Source: Sinorhizobium kostiense (GTDB lineage Bacteria; Pseudomonadota; Alphaproteobacteria; Rhizobiales; Rhizobiaceae). From it: a DNA stretch of 64,000 bases. Location: assembly GCF_017874595.1 (NCBI RefSeq), contig NZ_JAGILA010000001.1, forward strand, positions 434,001 to 498,000, in the 5' to 3' direction. This document shows positions 1-8,655 of the stretch, one piece after another (the first letter of the stretch is position 1; the number at the start of each line of letters is the position of its first letter). The notes below the pieces were generated by a model. It ran no database searches. It was not told where the DNA came from and worked only from the letters and a program-made list of their open reading frames with translations. Made by a program: the position numbers and the translations under genes.

Positions 1-113
1 TTGATGGCAGTCGGCAGTCATAAAAAATCATCTGGCGAGAGCGGAACCTTCCACGCATCGGCCGGTTCGGAGCGACCGTGATCACGGTGCAACAACAGAG
101 GAAGGATACAGAA

Positions 114-656
114 ATGAAGAGGATTCACCTACTGGTTGGCGCAATGTCGATGGCGATGGTCTCGACCGCCATTGCTCAGGACACCTCCGGCTCCGCGTCT
201 GGCACCACCGAAGGAAGCGCTGCCACCGGCACCATGATGCAGATGACGGAAGCAGAAAAGAACGCGACGGCCGATTGGACCGGGCCCATCGCCGACGCGC
301 TGTTTACCGATCAGTCGAAGATGACGCTGCGCAGCGAACAGGAAATCAGAACCAACTGGGCAAACCTTTCGGCCGAGCAGCAAAACCAGATCAAGGAAGA
401 CTGCAACACCGTCGAGACCGCAGCGGCCGGTACTGACACCACGACTGGCACGACGACCGGCACGACCACGCCTTCGGGTGACACGACTGCCAGCACGACC
501 ACCGGCACGACGACCGGCGGAACCGCAGGCACGACCTCGGGCGAGACCACCGCAAGCACCACGACCGGAACGACCTCGGGTACGGCCGGCACAGCGACAG
601 GTGCAGGGGGCGTAATGTCAGTCGCGCAACTTTGCAACATCGTCAAGAACATGTAG
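114..656 (+). CDS. secreted Thr/Gly-repeat protein, unknown function
   Basis: A 180-residue exported protein. I start it at the ATG at 114 because GAGGAAGG lies just upstream and the protein then opens with a typical signal peptide (about residues 1-21, ending AIA-Q). The mature part has a short folded-looking segment (about 40-100) with one Cys at 97, a low-complexity stretch (about 105-165) built from repeated TTG/TTS/TTA units, and a conserved-looking tail, VAQLCNIV, with a second Cys at 174. The repeat is spacer-like, and the two Cys either side of it could pair outside the cytoplasm. I do not recognise a family with known function. It ends in a strong hairpin and is convergent with the lipase gene. 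Envelope location is inferred from the signal peptide only. Confidence 0.75.
   Translation: MKRIHLLVGAMSMAMVSTAIAQDTSGSASGTTEGSAATGTMMQMTEAEKNATADWTGPIADALFTDQSKMTLRSEQEIRTNWANLSAEQQNQIKEDCNTVETAAAGTDTTTGTTTGTTTPSGDTTASTTTGTTTGGTAGTTSGETTASTTTGTTSGTAGTATGAGGVMSVAQLCNIVKNM
430..620 (+). repeat. degenerate ACGACCGGC-type coding microrepeat
   Basis: An imprecise tandem array of 9-15 base units (acgaccggcacgacg and variants) encodes the Thr/Gly-rich linker of the secreted protein. Such arrays can change length by slippage, so unit number may differ between strains. Confidence 0.7.
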
Positions 657-670
657 TTCGACGGTCAGGC

Positions 671-699
671 GTTGCGGGAGCCGATACGGCTCCCGCAAC
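671..699. terminator. bidirectional hairpin between convergent genes
   Basis: A perfect 13-bp inverted repeat (671-683 and 687-699) with a 3-base loop lies 14 bases after the secreted-protein stop and before the end of the convergent lipase gene. There is no T-run, so it is a terminator or 3'-end-protecting hairpin by position rather than a canonical intrinsic terminator. Confidence 0.6.
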
Positions 700-780
700 A
701 GTGCTGCGGGTCGAGGGGGCCGGATTCCCCTTGCCCGGTTGGACACGGGCGAAAAGCAGAGCGGCCCCGGCAGCGTATGA

Positions 781-1866
781 TTATTTTTCCCCGAACTCAG
801 TCAGTCGTGATCCCAAGCAATCCGATTCCCTCCCCTCCACCAGAAGATCGAGATCGAGCGAGGAACGCTGGCCAAGATCATCGCCATGTTTTGATAGGAA
901 AGTTGCGGCGGCCGAGCGCCCTTCGTCGCGCAGCAGGGTCAGGAAAGGCCATTCGGCGTTGAGTTTCGAGGAATATCCAAGCTTCAGCATGATGTCGCCT
1001 GCAATGCGATGCATGCGCATCGATGCCCAGCGTGCCCCCTCTTTGTCGGTCGGCTGCGCCATCCGGCGCAAGAGGCCCATCATCCTGAGCTCCTTCAACA
1101 GAACGGCATTGAAGGAGACCTCGTTGACGCGGTTGAGAATCTCGCGCGCCGACCGCGGCGTCCCCGGGCGCTCGACCGGATTGATCTGGACGAGGATCGT
1201 GTCTTCGGCAGCGCAATCGAGAATGAGCGGCGTCAGGGTGGGATTGCCGGCATAGCCGCCATCCCAATAGGCGTCGCCGTCAATTTCAACCGCCTGGAAC
1301 AATGTCGGCAGGCACGCGGAAGCAAGCAGCACATCAGGCGTCAGGTCGCCGTTGCGAAAGACCCGGCCGCGGCCGGTGCGCACGTTCGTTGCCGTGATGA
1401 AGAGCCTTATCGGGCTCTCCACCAATTGTGCAAAATCGATCGTCTCATCAAGAATGGCGCGAAGCGGATTGGCGCCGCCTGGGTTTAGGTCGTAAGGCGA
1501 AATCAACCGGGCCGCCAAGTCCATGGCGAGGAACAACGGCGAATTGTCGAGCGTCCAGCGACCGAGCAGGACGTCGAGCGGGCTACGCCGGAATGGACTG
1601 AAGCGAGCCGCTTCCGACACCTTTCTCCAGAAGCGCTCGAGAGCCGCCCGCGCTTCCGCCGCGCCGCCCCGAGCATGCCCATGGGCCAGCACCGTCGCAT
1701 TCATCGCGCCTGCCGAGGTGCCGGAAATGCCCTCGAGCTGTAACCACGGCTCCTCCAGCAGCCGGTCGAGCACGCCCCAGGTGAACGCGCCGTGTGCTCC
1801 GCCTCCCTGCAGCGCCAAATCTACCTTCACGCGATCACGGCGCCGGATTCCACGCACTGCATCCAT
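781..1866 (-). CDS. patatin-like phospholipase/lipid hydrolase
   Basis: A 361-residue patatin-family serine hydrolase. The oxyanion-hole loop GGGAHGAF is at 21-28, the nucleophile elbow GTSAG at 49-53 (Ser51) and the catalytic-dyad Asp in DGG at 202-204. There is no signal peptide, so it probably acts in the cytoplasm or at the inner membrane face. I take the ATG at 1866, from which the protein opens MDAVRGIRRRDRVKVDLAL. The reading frame stays open further upstream, but that stretch does not look like a patatin N-terminus. A paralogue of identical length lies at 53116-54201 beside a 3-hydroxybutyrate dehydrogenase, which hints that both act on lipid or polyhydroxyalkanoate-type esters. The substrate cannot be read from the sequence. 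Confidence 0.85.
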   Translation of the reverse strand: MDAVRGIRRRDRVKVDLALQGGGAHGAFTWGVLDRLLEEPWLQLEGISGTSAGAMNATVLAHGHARGGAAEARAALERFWRKVSEAARFSPFRRSPLDVLLGRWTLDNSPLFLAMDLAARLISPYDLNPGGANPLRAILDETIDFAQLVESPIRLFITATNVRTGRGRVFRNGDLTPDVLLASACLPTLFQAVEIDGDAYWDGGYAGNPTLTPLILDCAAEDTILVQINPVERPGTPRSAREILNRVNEVSFNAVLLKELRMMGLLRRMAQPTDKEGARWASMRMHRIAGDIMLKLGYSSKLNAEWPFLTLLRDEGRSAAATFLSKHGDDLGQRSSLDLDLLVEGRESDCLGSRLTEFGEK

Positions 1867-2089
1867 GGTGTCACCCGCTCGAGCATGTCTACTCACAGTT
1901 GCAATATACACGTTGTGCTTCGCGGAGGAACCCTGTATGCCATGAACTAATACTTTTGGGCGACTTTTCGCCGATGTGACCGCTCGTTTACGATCTCGCG
2001 CAATGTTTGAGCAGGGGCACCCATTGTGCCGCCGCACGCGCAATCATCGGCTCGGGACTCTTGCGAGAGCGCTCCAGGAGGAGGCAAGC

Positions 2090-2839
2090 ATGATGCAGAA
2101 CCAGTCTGACGATCGCCTCGCAAGGGAACGGGACTTCCACAATGATCGCTTCGGCGCGGTGGAAGCACGGAAGGAGGATACCTTCTATTTTGCCGCGGAG
2201 GCGGCTGTCGTGGCGTACTGGAAGCTTGTCCGGCAGACGACCGCAGGCAAGGACGTACTGGAATATGGCTGCTCTAACGGCCAAAGCAGCATGCGCTTGG
2301 CCCCATCGGCGAAACACATCAGCGGCATCGACATTTCGGACGTGGCGATCGCCCAAGCTAAGGCCGAAGCCGCGCGCAGGTCGATCTCCAATGTCAGCTT
2401 CAGCGTCGGCAATGCCGAGAAGATGGATTTTCCGCCGGCTAGTTTCGACGTGGTCTTCGGCAGCGGCATCCTGCACCATCTGAATCTTGAGGAAGCGCTC
2501 ACGGAAATACGGCGGGTGCTGCGTCCCTCGGGCCGCGCGATCTTCTTTGAGCCCCTCGGGCACAATCCGGCGATCAATCTTTATCGGCGCAGGACGCCCG
2601 AAGCACGAACGGTCGATGAGCATCCCCTGCTGAAGTCCGATTTCAGCATCGTAGGTCAGCATTTTTCGAGGTACGACTTGCAGTTCTTCGGATTGTCGAC
2701 GCTCGCCTCGCTTCCATTCCGGACATTGGCCGCCGGACGGGCGATCCGGGCTGTCGGGGAGCGCGTAGATAATCTGCTCCTGAAAATTCCAGGGCTTAAG
2801 TGGCAAGCCTGGATCGTGGTCATGGTGCTGGAGGCTTGA
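2090..2839 (+). CDS. class I SAM-dependent methyltransferase
   Basis: A 249-residue methyltransferase of the Methyltransf_11/25 type. SAM-binding motif I, VLEYGCSNG, is at 56-64, the acidic post-I strand is HISGIDIS, and motif IV lies around FDVVFGSGILHH. The start is set by the strong Shine-Dalgarno AGGAGGAGG at about 2075-2082. Another ATG follows immediately and would shorten the protein by one residue. The substrate is unknown; the C-terminal half resembles small-molecule or lipid methyltransferases. It is convergent with pqqE (68-base gap), so it is probably not part of PQQ synthesis. Confidence 0.82.
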   Translation: MMQNQSDDRLARERDFHNDRFGAVEARKEDTFYFAAEAAVVAYWKLVRQTTAGKDVLEYGCSNGQSSMRLAPSAKHISGIDISDVAIAQAKAEAARRSISNVSFSVGNAEKMDFPPASFDVVFGSGILHHLNLEEALTEIRRVLRPSGRAIFFEPLGHNPAINLYRRRTPEARTVDEHPLLKSDFSIVGQHFSRYDLQFFGLSTLASLPFRTLAAGRAIRAVGERVDNLLLKIPGLKWQAWIVVMVLEA

Positions 2840-2907
2840 CGCTCATCCTCAAAGGAGGCAGCTCCCATCCGCTCCGGTGTGGCCGGCTGTTTCGTCTCGC
2901 ACCGGCG

Positions 2908-4032
2908 CTACCGACCGCGGTATACCAGCTCGGCCGATGCCGTTGCCGAAAGCCGTTCCGTTTCCCGCGTCAGATGTTCGCGCAACGGCGATCGAATGCA
3001 GACCGGATCCGTCGCGCGCGCATCGCCGGCAAGTGCCATCGCCTGGCAACGGCAGCCGCCGAAATCCACTTTCTTGTGCTCACAGCTCCGGCAAGGTTCC
3101 GGCATCCAACCCTCGCCCCGATAGGCGTTGAACGCCTCGCCTTCGTACCAGATCTCGGCGAGCGAACGATCGCGCACGGTCTCGAAGGAGAGGCCGGGGA
3201 TGGTCTCGGCGGCGTGGCACGGCAGCACCCGTCCCGACGGCGTGACGTTGAGACCCACCCTGCCCCAGCCGCCCATGCAGGCCTTCGGGTAGCTGGAGTA
3301 ATAATCGGCCGGCACATAGTCGATCACCAGCACGCCCTGATATTTTACGCGTGCCTCCGCGACGATTTCCGTCGCACGTTCGACCTGCTCGCGTGTCGGC
3401 ATCAGCGCCGCCTTGTTGCGCTCCGCCCAACCGTGGAACTGCACCGTGGCCACTTCGATGCGGCGGGCCTTCAATCGAATTGCCAGATCGATCATGGCGT
3501 CGATCTCGGACATGTTCTGCCTGTGGCAGACGGCATTTAAGGTCAGCGGGATCCCGGCGTCGGTCGTCCAGCGGGCGACGGCGATCTTCCGTTCATAACC
3601 GCCTTTGTATCCGCCGATCCGGTCGGCGCCTTCCGGGGAAACGCCTTGAATGGAGAGCTGAATGTGGTCGAGGCCCACATCCGCCAGGCTATTGATCCTG
3701 GCCTCCGTCAAACCGACGCCGGAAGTGATCAGATTGGAATAGAGCCCGAAAGATACTGCCGCTTGCGTCAGTTCGACCAGATCCCGTCGTGCGGCAGGCT
3801 CGCCGCCGGATAGATGCAGATGAAGCACGCCGAGATGGGCCGCCTGCTCGAACACGCCGATCCATTCCTCGGTCGCAAGCTCCTCGTTCGCCTTCGTCAG
3901 GTCGATCGGGTTCGAACAGTAGGGGCAGGCGAGCGGACAGCGGTGCGTCAGCTCCGCCAGCATCGCCATGGGCGGCAGCGGTCGCGAACGGGTGCTGGGG
4001 GCACCCACGGAAGCGGTTACGGCATCGCTCAT
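2908..4032 (-). CDS. pqqE: PQQ biosynthesis radical SAM/SPASM protein PqqE
   Basis: PqqE makes the first carbon-carbon crosslink between Glu and Tyr of the PqqA peptide. The 374-residue protein has the radical SAM cluster motif CPLACPYC (Cys32, 36, 39) and a Cys-rich SPASM tail (CRSCEHKK...CRCQAM) that binds auxiliary FeS clusters. Its ATG overlaps the pqqD stop by four bases, as usual for translationally coupled pqqDE. It is the last gene of the pqqABCDE operon. Cofactor output would serve the XoxF dehydrogenase encoded at 23.7-25.5 kb. Confidence 0.96.
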   Translation of the reverse strand: MSDAVTASVGAPSTRSRPLPPMAMLAELTHRCPLACPYCSNPIDLTKANEELATEEWIGVFEQAAHLGVLHLHLSGGEPAARRDLVELTQAAVSFGLYSNLITSGVGLTEARINSLADVGLDHIQLSIQGVSPEGADRIGGYKGGYERKIAVARWTTDAGIPLTLNAVCHRQNMSEIDAMIDLAIRLKARRIEVATVQFHGWAERNKAALMPTREQVERATEIVAEARVKYQGVLVIDYVPADYYSSYPKACMGGWGRVGLNVTPSGRVLPCHAAETIPGLSFETVRDRSLAEIWYEGEAFNAYRGEGWMPEPCRSCEHKKVDFGGCRCQAMALAGDARATDPVCIRSPLREHLTRETERLSATASAELVYRGR

Positions 4033-4325
4033 TCGACGAACTCCAGCATGCGGCGAATGGAAAGCTCGCGGACAAAAGCCTCGATGTCATTGGCGATCTC
4101 CGCGACCGGGGCCTCGAATTCCGCGGCAAAGTCGGCGGCGATCCGCGCAAGCGTTCGCTCGCCATCAAGCGCCCGCACGATCCGAACCGCGATCTCATCG
4201 AGTGCCATCGCCCGCTCCGGCGCCAAAAGCACCACATGGCCCCGAACCGGATCCTCGCGGAGCTTGACGCCGCGCGCCAGCTTGACGACGCTCGAGCCGG
4301 AAATCAGCGGCGCCTGGGCAGTCAT
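4029..4325 (-). CDS. pqqD: PQQ peptide chaperone PqqD
   Basis: PqqD is the small RiPP recognition element that holds the PqqA leader and presents it to PqqE. I start it at the ATG at 4325, giving 98 residues, the normal family size. That ATG overlaps the pqqC stop (ATGA), and the longer open frame runs back through pqqC. The protein shows the PqqD pattern: an N-terminal beta segment (VKLREDPVRGHVVLLAPERA), then the IARIAADFAAEF helix, then a C-terminal helix. Confidence 0.94.
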   Translation of the reverse strand: MTAQAPLISGSSVVKLARGVKLREDPVRGHVVLLAPERAMALDEIAVRIVRALDGERTLARIAADFAAEFEAPVAEIANDIEAFVRELSIRRMLEFVE

Positions 4326-5107
4326 TCCGCAGCCTCCTTCGCTGTCGGCTCGCGGACGACCCCCTCGCGCCCATCCCAAGCCCCCGGGGGAATGCGGCCG
4401 GGGACGACATAGGCGGAGTAAAGCGCATCGAGTTGGGCCCAAAGGACGTCCGTCTTGAAGGTGAGCGCGGCGGCAGCGGCGTCCTGTTTCTCCCGCGTGT
4501 CGGCGTGATCGAGGACAAAGGCGAGGCCGAACTCGACATCACGCGGCGCCTCGGTCAGCCGTTGGCGGAAATAGGCGAGCGCCGCGTCGTCGGCGAAGGC
4601 ATAGTGCTCCAAAAGCCCTGTGATGCGTTCCGAGTGGATCCTCGGCGCAAAAAGCTCTGTCAGCGAGGAGGCCACCGCCTCGATGAGCGGCCTCTCGCGC
4701 ACGAACCCCACATAGGCGTCGACGGCAAAGCGGGTCGCAGGGAGCACGCCGCCTGTCGAAGCGACGTAGCCGGGATCGAGGCCGACGGCCTCGGCGAGGC
4801 GCAACCAGCGTCGGATCCCGCCGCCCTCGTCGATGCCGCCGTCATGGTCCTCGATGCGGGAGCGCCAGGCGCGGCGCATTTGCGGATCATCGCAACGGGA
4901 TAGAAAGGCGGCGTCCTTCATCGGGATCCGGCTTTGGTAATAATAACGATTGATAACCCAGGCGCGGACTTGCGTCGTCGTGCAGCGACCGCCATGCAGC
5001 ATCACGTGGAAGGGATGCTTGTCGTGATAGCGCTGATTGCCGATCTCCAGAAGGCGCGCATGGAAGGCCTCTCTGTCCGTTGTCGTCTTGTCGACTGCCG
5101 TCGTCAA
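4322..5107 (-). CDS. pqqC: pyrroloquinoline-quinone synthase PqqC
   Basis: PqqC is the cofactorless oxidase that closes the ring and carries out the final eight-electron oxidation to PQQ. At 261 residues it has the family length, with signature segments RYHDKHPFHVMLHGG and INRYYYQSRIPMKDA and the helical heme-oxygenase-like fold. It overlaps pqqB by four bases at its start and pqqD by four at its end, so the operon is tightly coupled. Confidence 0.96.
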   Translation of the reverse strand: MTTAVDKTTTDREAFHARLLEIGNQRYHDKHPFHVMLHGGRCTTTQVRAWVINRYYYQSRIPMKDAAFLSRCDDPQMRRAWRSRIEDHDGGIDEGGGIRRWLRLAEAVGLDPGYVASTGGVLPATRFAVDAYVGFVRERPLIEAVASSLTELFAPRIHSERITGLLEHYAFADDAALAYFRQRLTEAPRDVEFGLAFVLDHADTREKQDAAAAALTFKTDVLWAQLDALYSAYVVPGRIPPGAWDGREGVVREPTAKEAAE

Positions 5108-6015
5108 AGTCTCACCTCCATGCCATCGAAACCGACTTCGAAACCCCGGCCCTCGACGCTCTCGCGCTCGGCTCCGGCCCGCCAGATCGGGTTCGTGTTG
5201 TTGATGTGGACATAGATCTTTCTGGGGATGTCGAGGCCGCCGAGCGCGTCGAGGCTGCCACCTTCCCCGGCAATCGGCATGTGGCCCATGCGGCGGCCGG
5301 TCTTGTGTCCGGTACCGGTCACGATCATCTCGTCGTCGCTGAAGAGTGTGCCGTCGAAGAACACCGCGTCGGCATCGCGCAAACGCGCGGCGAGGGCGTC
5401 GTTCAGCATGCCGCAGCCTGGGATATAGTAAACGCGTCTGGAGCCGGCTCGCAGCTCTACTCCCACTGTGTTTTCGCTCTCGATATTGAGATCCGGTTCG
5501 CCGCTTTCGAGGAAGAGCGGAACCTTGCCGGGGACTGCGAAGAGCCGCGCCTCAAGACTCGGCAGCGGAGAGAAAGGCTCCTCGATCGCGACCGTTCTCC
5601 TTGCAACCAGTTTCGCATCGAGAACGCCGAAGACTGAATTCTCGGCAATGATCCGGCCGACTGCGCCGGTCGAAAACAGGGTAAACGGCTGTTTTTCCCG
5701 CAGCACGAGCAGTCCGGCGAGGTGATCGATGTCGCCATTGGTCAGCACAACGCTGCTGATTGGGCTGTGACGCAGGCGGCGCGGCTGCAGGGGACGATTG
5801 GCCTGGATTTGCTGGCGGATATCCGGAGAGGCGTTGAAAACGGCCCAAGTCTCGCCATCCACGCTCGCCGCGAGCGACGATTGGGTTTGCGGCCGCAGCG
5901 AGGACGCCTGATCGCGGGCCAATGCGCAGTTCAGGCAACCGCAATTCCACTGCGGGAGGCCGCCGCCGGCGGCGGCCCCCAAAACGATGACACGAAGATC
6001 GGACTTTTGCTTCAC
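5104..6015 (-). CDS. pqqB: PQQ biosynthesis metallo-hydrolase PqqB
   Basis: PqqB is a metallo-beta-lactamase-fold protein proposed to hydroxylate the crosslinked Glu-Tyr intermediate. The 303-residue protein begins with the family signature VIVLGAAAGGGLPQWNCGC and has a modified metal motif, NGDIDHLAGL. It lies 45 bases downstream of pqqA on the same strand. Confidence 0.96.
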   Translation of the reverse strand: MKQKSDLRVIVLGAAAGGGLPQWNCGCLNCALARDQASSLRPQTQSSLAASVDGETWAVFNASPDIRQQIQANRPLQPRRLRHSPISSVVLTNGDIDHLAGLLVLREKQPFTLFSTGAVGRIIAENSVFGVLDAKLVARRTVAIEEPFSPLPSLEARLFAVPGKVPLFLESGEPDLNIESENTVGVELRAGSRRVYYIPGCGMLNDALAARLRDADAVFFDGTLFSDDEMIVTGTGHKTGRRMGHMPIAGEGGSLDALGGLDIPRKIYVHINNTNPIWRAGAERESVEGRGFEVGFDGMEVRL

Positions 6016-6060
6016 CGGTATACCTAATGAGTTCTGAGCCGACCGCCGTGGTGCTGGGCG

Positions 6061-6156
6061 TCAGAAGAGGATCGGTTCATCCCCGTCCGCGGGAGCGTAG
6101 CGGGTGATTTCCATCGCGCAGCTGACTTCGATGAATTTCGGTTTATGCCAGGACAT
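6061..6156 (-). CDS. pqqA: PQQ precursor peptide PqqA
   Basis: A 31-residue ribosomal precursor of PQQ. It contains the invariant Glu-x3-Tyr core (EITRY, Glu16 and Tyr20) whose side chains PqqE joins, and the usual opening MSWHKPKF. A GGAGGAG ribosome site sits just upstream of the ATG at 6156, which decides the start; the longer open frame upstream is not coding. It is preceded by about 400 bases without a gene, which should hold the pqq promoter and leader. Confidence 0.96.
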   Translation of the reverse strand: MSWHKPKFIEVSCAMEITRYAPADGDEPILF

Positions 6157-6554
6157 GTCTCCTCCATTGGTCCAGACGGGTGTGTCCACCCCTGAGTTGC
6201 CGGCGCCCTTGCAAACCGGTCGGACACTTGAACAAGCTTCGCCCAGAAGAGCGCTGCTTGGGTGAAAGCCGGAGCGGCTTTCGCCACCCGGCATGGCCCG
6301 GCGTCGCCGTCGCCGGGTTTCCCGCAATCTGCATCGTCGCCGCGCCGGATGGCCTGGTCGGACGGACCTCGCTCTTCAACTGCCCGGCAGACGTTACGCA
6401 AATCTTCCTCTGCGCAAAATGGTATCAACCGCCCAGGGGCCCGGCAATTAAGACCAAGGTGTCGGTCGACACTGGATTCGTACGCAATGGACCGGTGAGA
6501 AGCGGGCGGAACGCCGTTATCTCGGCCGCAGGATTTGACGGAGAGCTTCCCGGC
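6157..6554 (-). promoter_or_regulatory. non-coding pqqA leader/promoter region
   Basis: About 398 bases between the cbbR stop and pqqA. I find no credible gene. A hairpin with a 7-bp stem (6264-6270/6276-6282) lies about 110 bases upstream of the pqqA start. It could be the cbbR terminator or a pqq leader structure. No sigma-70 boxes stand out. Confidence 0.5.
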
Positions 6555-7496
6555 CTAGCCGAACGCGTTAGCCGGATAGGGTTTGCTGACGACCGGCAGA
6601 TAGCGCGCGCCCGATGCCAGCAGGAACCGCTCGAAAGCCTGCATCGCCGGAGTCGTAGCTCGGTCTGAGCGCGATACGCTGAACCATTGCCTGCGGATTG
6701 GCGTATCGACGACGTCGAGAATGACAAGCCGGCCGAGCTTCACCTCCTGCTCGATGGTGTGGGCCGAAATGAACGCAATCCCCAGACCGGCGATGACGGC
6801 CTGCTTGATCGTCTCGTTGGAGGCGATCTCCGTGCCGACTTCCTCGAGCTTGTGGGGCGTATCGCTGAGGAATATCTCGAGGGAGATACGGGTCCCCGAT
6901 CCTTTTTCACGCACCAGGAACTGTTCCTGCGCAATGCGCTCCCGTGAGATCTCCAGCACGCCGGCGAGCGGGTGGCCGGCGGGGGCGATGAAGACCAGCG
7001 GATGATCGCCGAACACCTGCGCGCGCACCTCGAAGTCACGTGGCGGCCGTCCCATCAGCGCCATATCGATCTCGTGATCCCTGAGCTTGGCGATGATCTC
7101 GGCACGGTTGCCGATGAAGAGGTTGACCTCGATCGCGGGGACCTGATCGCGAAAGGCGGCAATCAGCTGCGGTGCGAAATATTTGCCGGTCGAGACGACG
7201 CCGAGGCGCAATCGCCCGGTTCGCAAGCCTTTGAGGGCGCCGATCGCATCCTCAAGACCGGCCAGACTCTCCTCGACCGCCCTCGCCGCCTGGAGGAAGG
7301 CAAGACCATATGCCGTCGGCACCATGCCGCTGCGCGTCCTGTCGAACAACGAGACACCGGCATCCCGTTCGAGCTGCTGAATCTGCAGGGTTAGCGCCGG
7401 ACCGGTCAGGCCCAGGGCTTCGGCCGCAAGGTTGATTTTGCCCAGCCGACAGATGGCTTCAACGGTGCGAAGTTGGCGAAAGGTCACATGGCGCAT
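6555..7496 (-). CDS. cbbR: LysR-type regulator CbbR
   Basis: CbbR activates Calvin-cycle operons in response to metabolites such as RuBP. The 313-residue protein has an N-terminal winged helix-turn-helix (about residues 5-62, VEAICRLGKINLAAEALG then ALTLQIQQLERDAG) and a periplasmic-binding-like effector domain. I choose the ATG at 7496 (MRHVTFRQLRTVEAI), which matches LysR starts and leaves a 102-base divergent control region before cbbF. Identity as CbbR rests on this divergent position plus sequence resemblance. Confidence 0.93.
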   Translation of the reverse strand: MRHVTFRQLRTVEAICRLGKINLAAEALGLTGPALTLQIQQLERDAGVSLFDRTRSGMVPTAYGLAFLQAARAVEESLAGLEDAIGALKGLRTGRLRLGVVSTGKYFAPQLIAAFRDQVPAIEVNLFIGNRAEIIAKLRDHEIDMALMGRPPRDFEVRAQVFGDHPLVFIAPAGHPLAGVLEISRERIAQEQFLVREKGSGTRISLEIFLSDTPHKLEEVGTEIASNETIKQAVIAGLGIAFISAHTIEQEVKLGRLVILDVVDTPIRRQWFSVSRSDRATTPAMQAFERFLLASGARYLPVVSKPYPANAFG

Positions 7497-7598
7497 GCTC
7501 CCAGCGTAAATATTTCTAATGCGGCAAGTCAATTGAATAAATTTTACAAACTCCCTGTTTGCGCCATCCTTGCCCGGACATCCGGTGGAGGAGACATC
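7497..7598. promoter_or_regulatory. divergent cbbR/cbbF control region with two TNA-N7-TNA sites
   Basis: The 102-base gap is AT-rich at 7507-7550, unlike its surroundings. It contains two matches to the LysR/CbbR operator pattern TNA-N7-TNA: TAA-N7-TAA at 7507-7519 and TGA-N7-TTA at 7534-7546, 27 bases apart. A site pair of this kind, near the regulator start and toward the target promoter, is what CbbR proteins use. The assignment is by pattern only. Confidence 0.65.
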
Positions 7599-8645
7599 AT
7601 GTCAGGCGCGACTCTCGAGGCTTACCTCGCCTCATACACGGCCAACGGCGACGATCTCGCACGGGACGTGGCGGCAGTGATCCAGAGGCTGGCTAAGGCG
7701 GCCCTCGAGATACGGAAGCTCGTCGGCCAGGGAGCGCTCGGCGCGGCCAACGCCAGCCGCGGTACGAGCAATGCCGACGGCGATCTGCGAAAGAACCTGG
7801 ACATCCTCAGTGACGATTTGTTCCTGTCGTGTCTGCAGGGAGCACCGGTGGCATGCTACGCCTCGGAAGAGCTGGAAAAGCCTGTCCTGCTCGAGCCGAG
7901 TGCGCGCCTTGCGGTTGCGATGGATCCGCTCGACGGATCGTCCAACATCGATGCCAACATCTCGGTAGGCACGATCTTTTCCGTCCTGCCCGCGCTCAAG
8001 GGACCGGACGTGGACCCAACGCAGTCCTTTCTCCAGCCCGGCAACCGGCAGTTGGCGGCCGGCTTCTTTCTTTACGGTCCGCAAACCGCTTTGGTGCTGT
8101 CGCTCGGCAAGGGCACGGAGATTTTCATCTTCTCCAGTCGGCTCGGATGCTTCGTTGAGGCTTGCAAGTCGGTCAGCATCCCGGAGCGCACCAGCGAGTT
8201 CGCCATCAACATGTCGAACTATCGGCATTGGGAAGAAGCGATCCGGCTCTATGTCGACGATTGCCTGGCAGGCTCGGACGGCCCGCGCGAGCGGGACTTC
8301 AACATGCGATGGATCGCCTCTCTGGTCGCCGAGGCCTTTCGGATCCTTTGCCGCGGCGGCATTTTCCTGTACCCCGCGGACGGCCGCAAAGGCTATCACC
8401 AGGGAAGACTCCGGCTGGTCTACGAGGCCAATCCGATCGCCTTCCTCGTCGAGAATGCGGGCGGTGCGGCGACGAGCTGCGTGACGCGCATTCTCGACCT
8501 CATACCGGAAAACCTGCACCAGCGCGTGCCTCTGGCTTTCGGTTCGCGCCGCGAGGTGGCGCGCGTCGCCCGCTACCACGTCGATCCCAACATGATCGGC
8601 GAACGCGCACCGCTTTTCGGCAAGCGCGGTCTGTTTCGGGCGTGA
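7599..8645 (+). CDS. cbbF: class I fructose-1,6-/sedoheptulose-1,7-bisphosphatase
   Basis: CbbF dephosphorylates fructose-1,6- and sedoheptulose-1,7-bisphosphate in the regenerative Calvin cycle. The 348-residue protein carries the FBPase metal motif MDPLDGSSNID and the C-terminal KGYHQGRLRLVYEANP segment. The start at 7599 follows GGTGGAGGAG. It is the first gene of the cbbFPTALSXE operon, read from the CbbR-controlled region. Confidence 0.95.
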   Translation: MSGATLEAYLASYTANGDDLARDVAAVIQRLAKAALEIRKLVGQGALGAANASRGTSNADGDLRKNLDILSDDLFLSCLQGAPVACYASEELEKPVLLEPSARLAVAMDPLDGSSNIDANISVGTIFSVLPALKGPDVDPTQSFLQPGNRQLAAGFFLYGPQTALVLSLGKGTEIFIFSSRLGCFVEACKSVSIPERTSEFAINMSNYRHWEEAIRLYVDDCLAGSDGPRERDFNMRWIASLVAEAFRILCRGGIFLYPADGRKGYHQGRLRLVYEANPIAFLVENAGGAATSCVTRILDLIPENLHQRVPLAFGSRREVARVARYHVDPNMIGERAPLFGKRGLFRA

Positions 8646-8655
8646 GGAGGAAAGC

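Noticed and set aside
430-620. CRISPR array
   Set aside because: Units are short, degenerate and in coding frame, with no spacers or cas genes.
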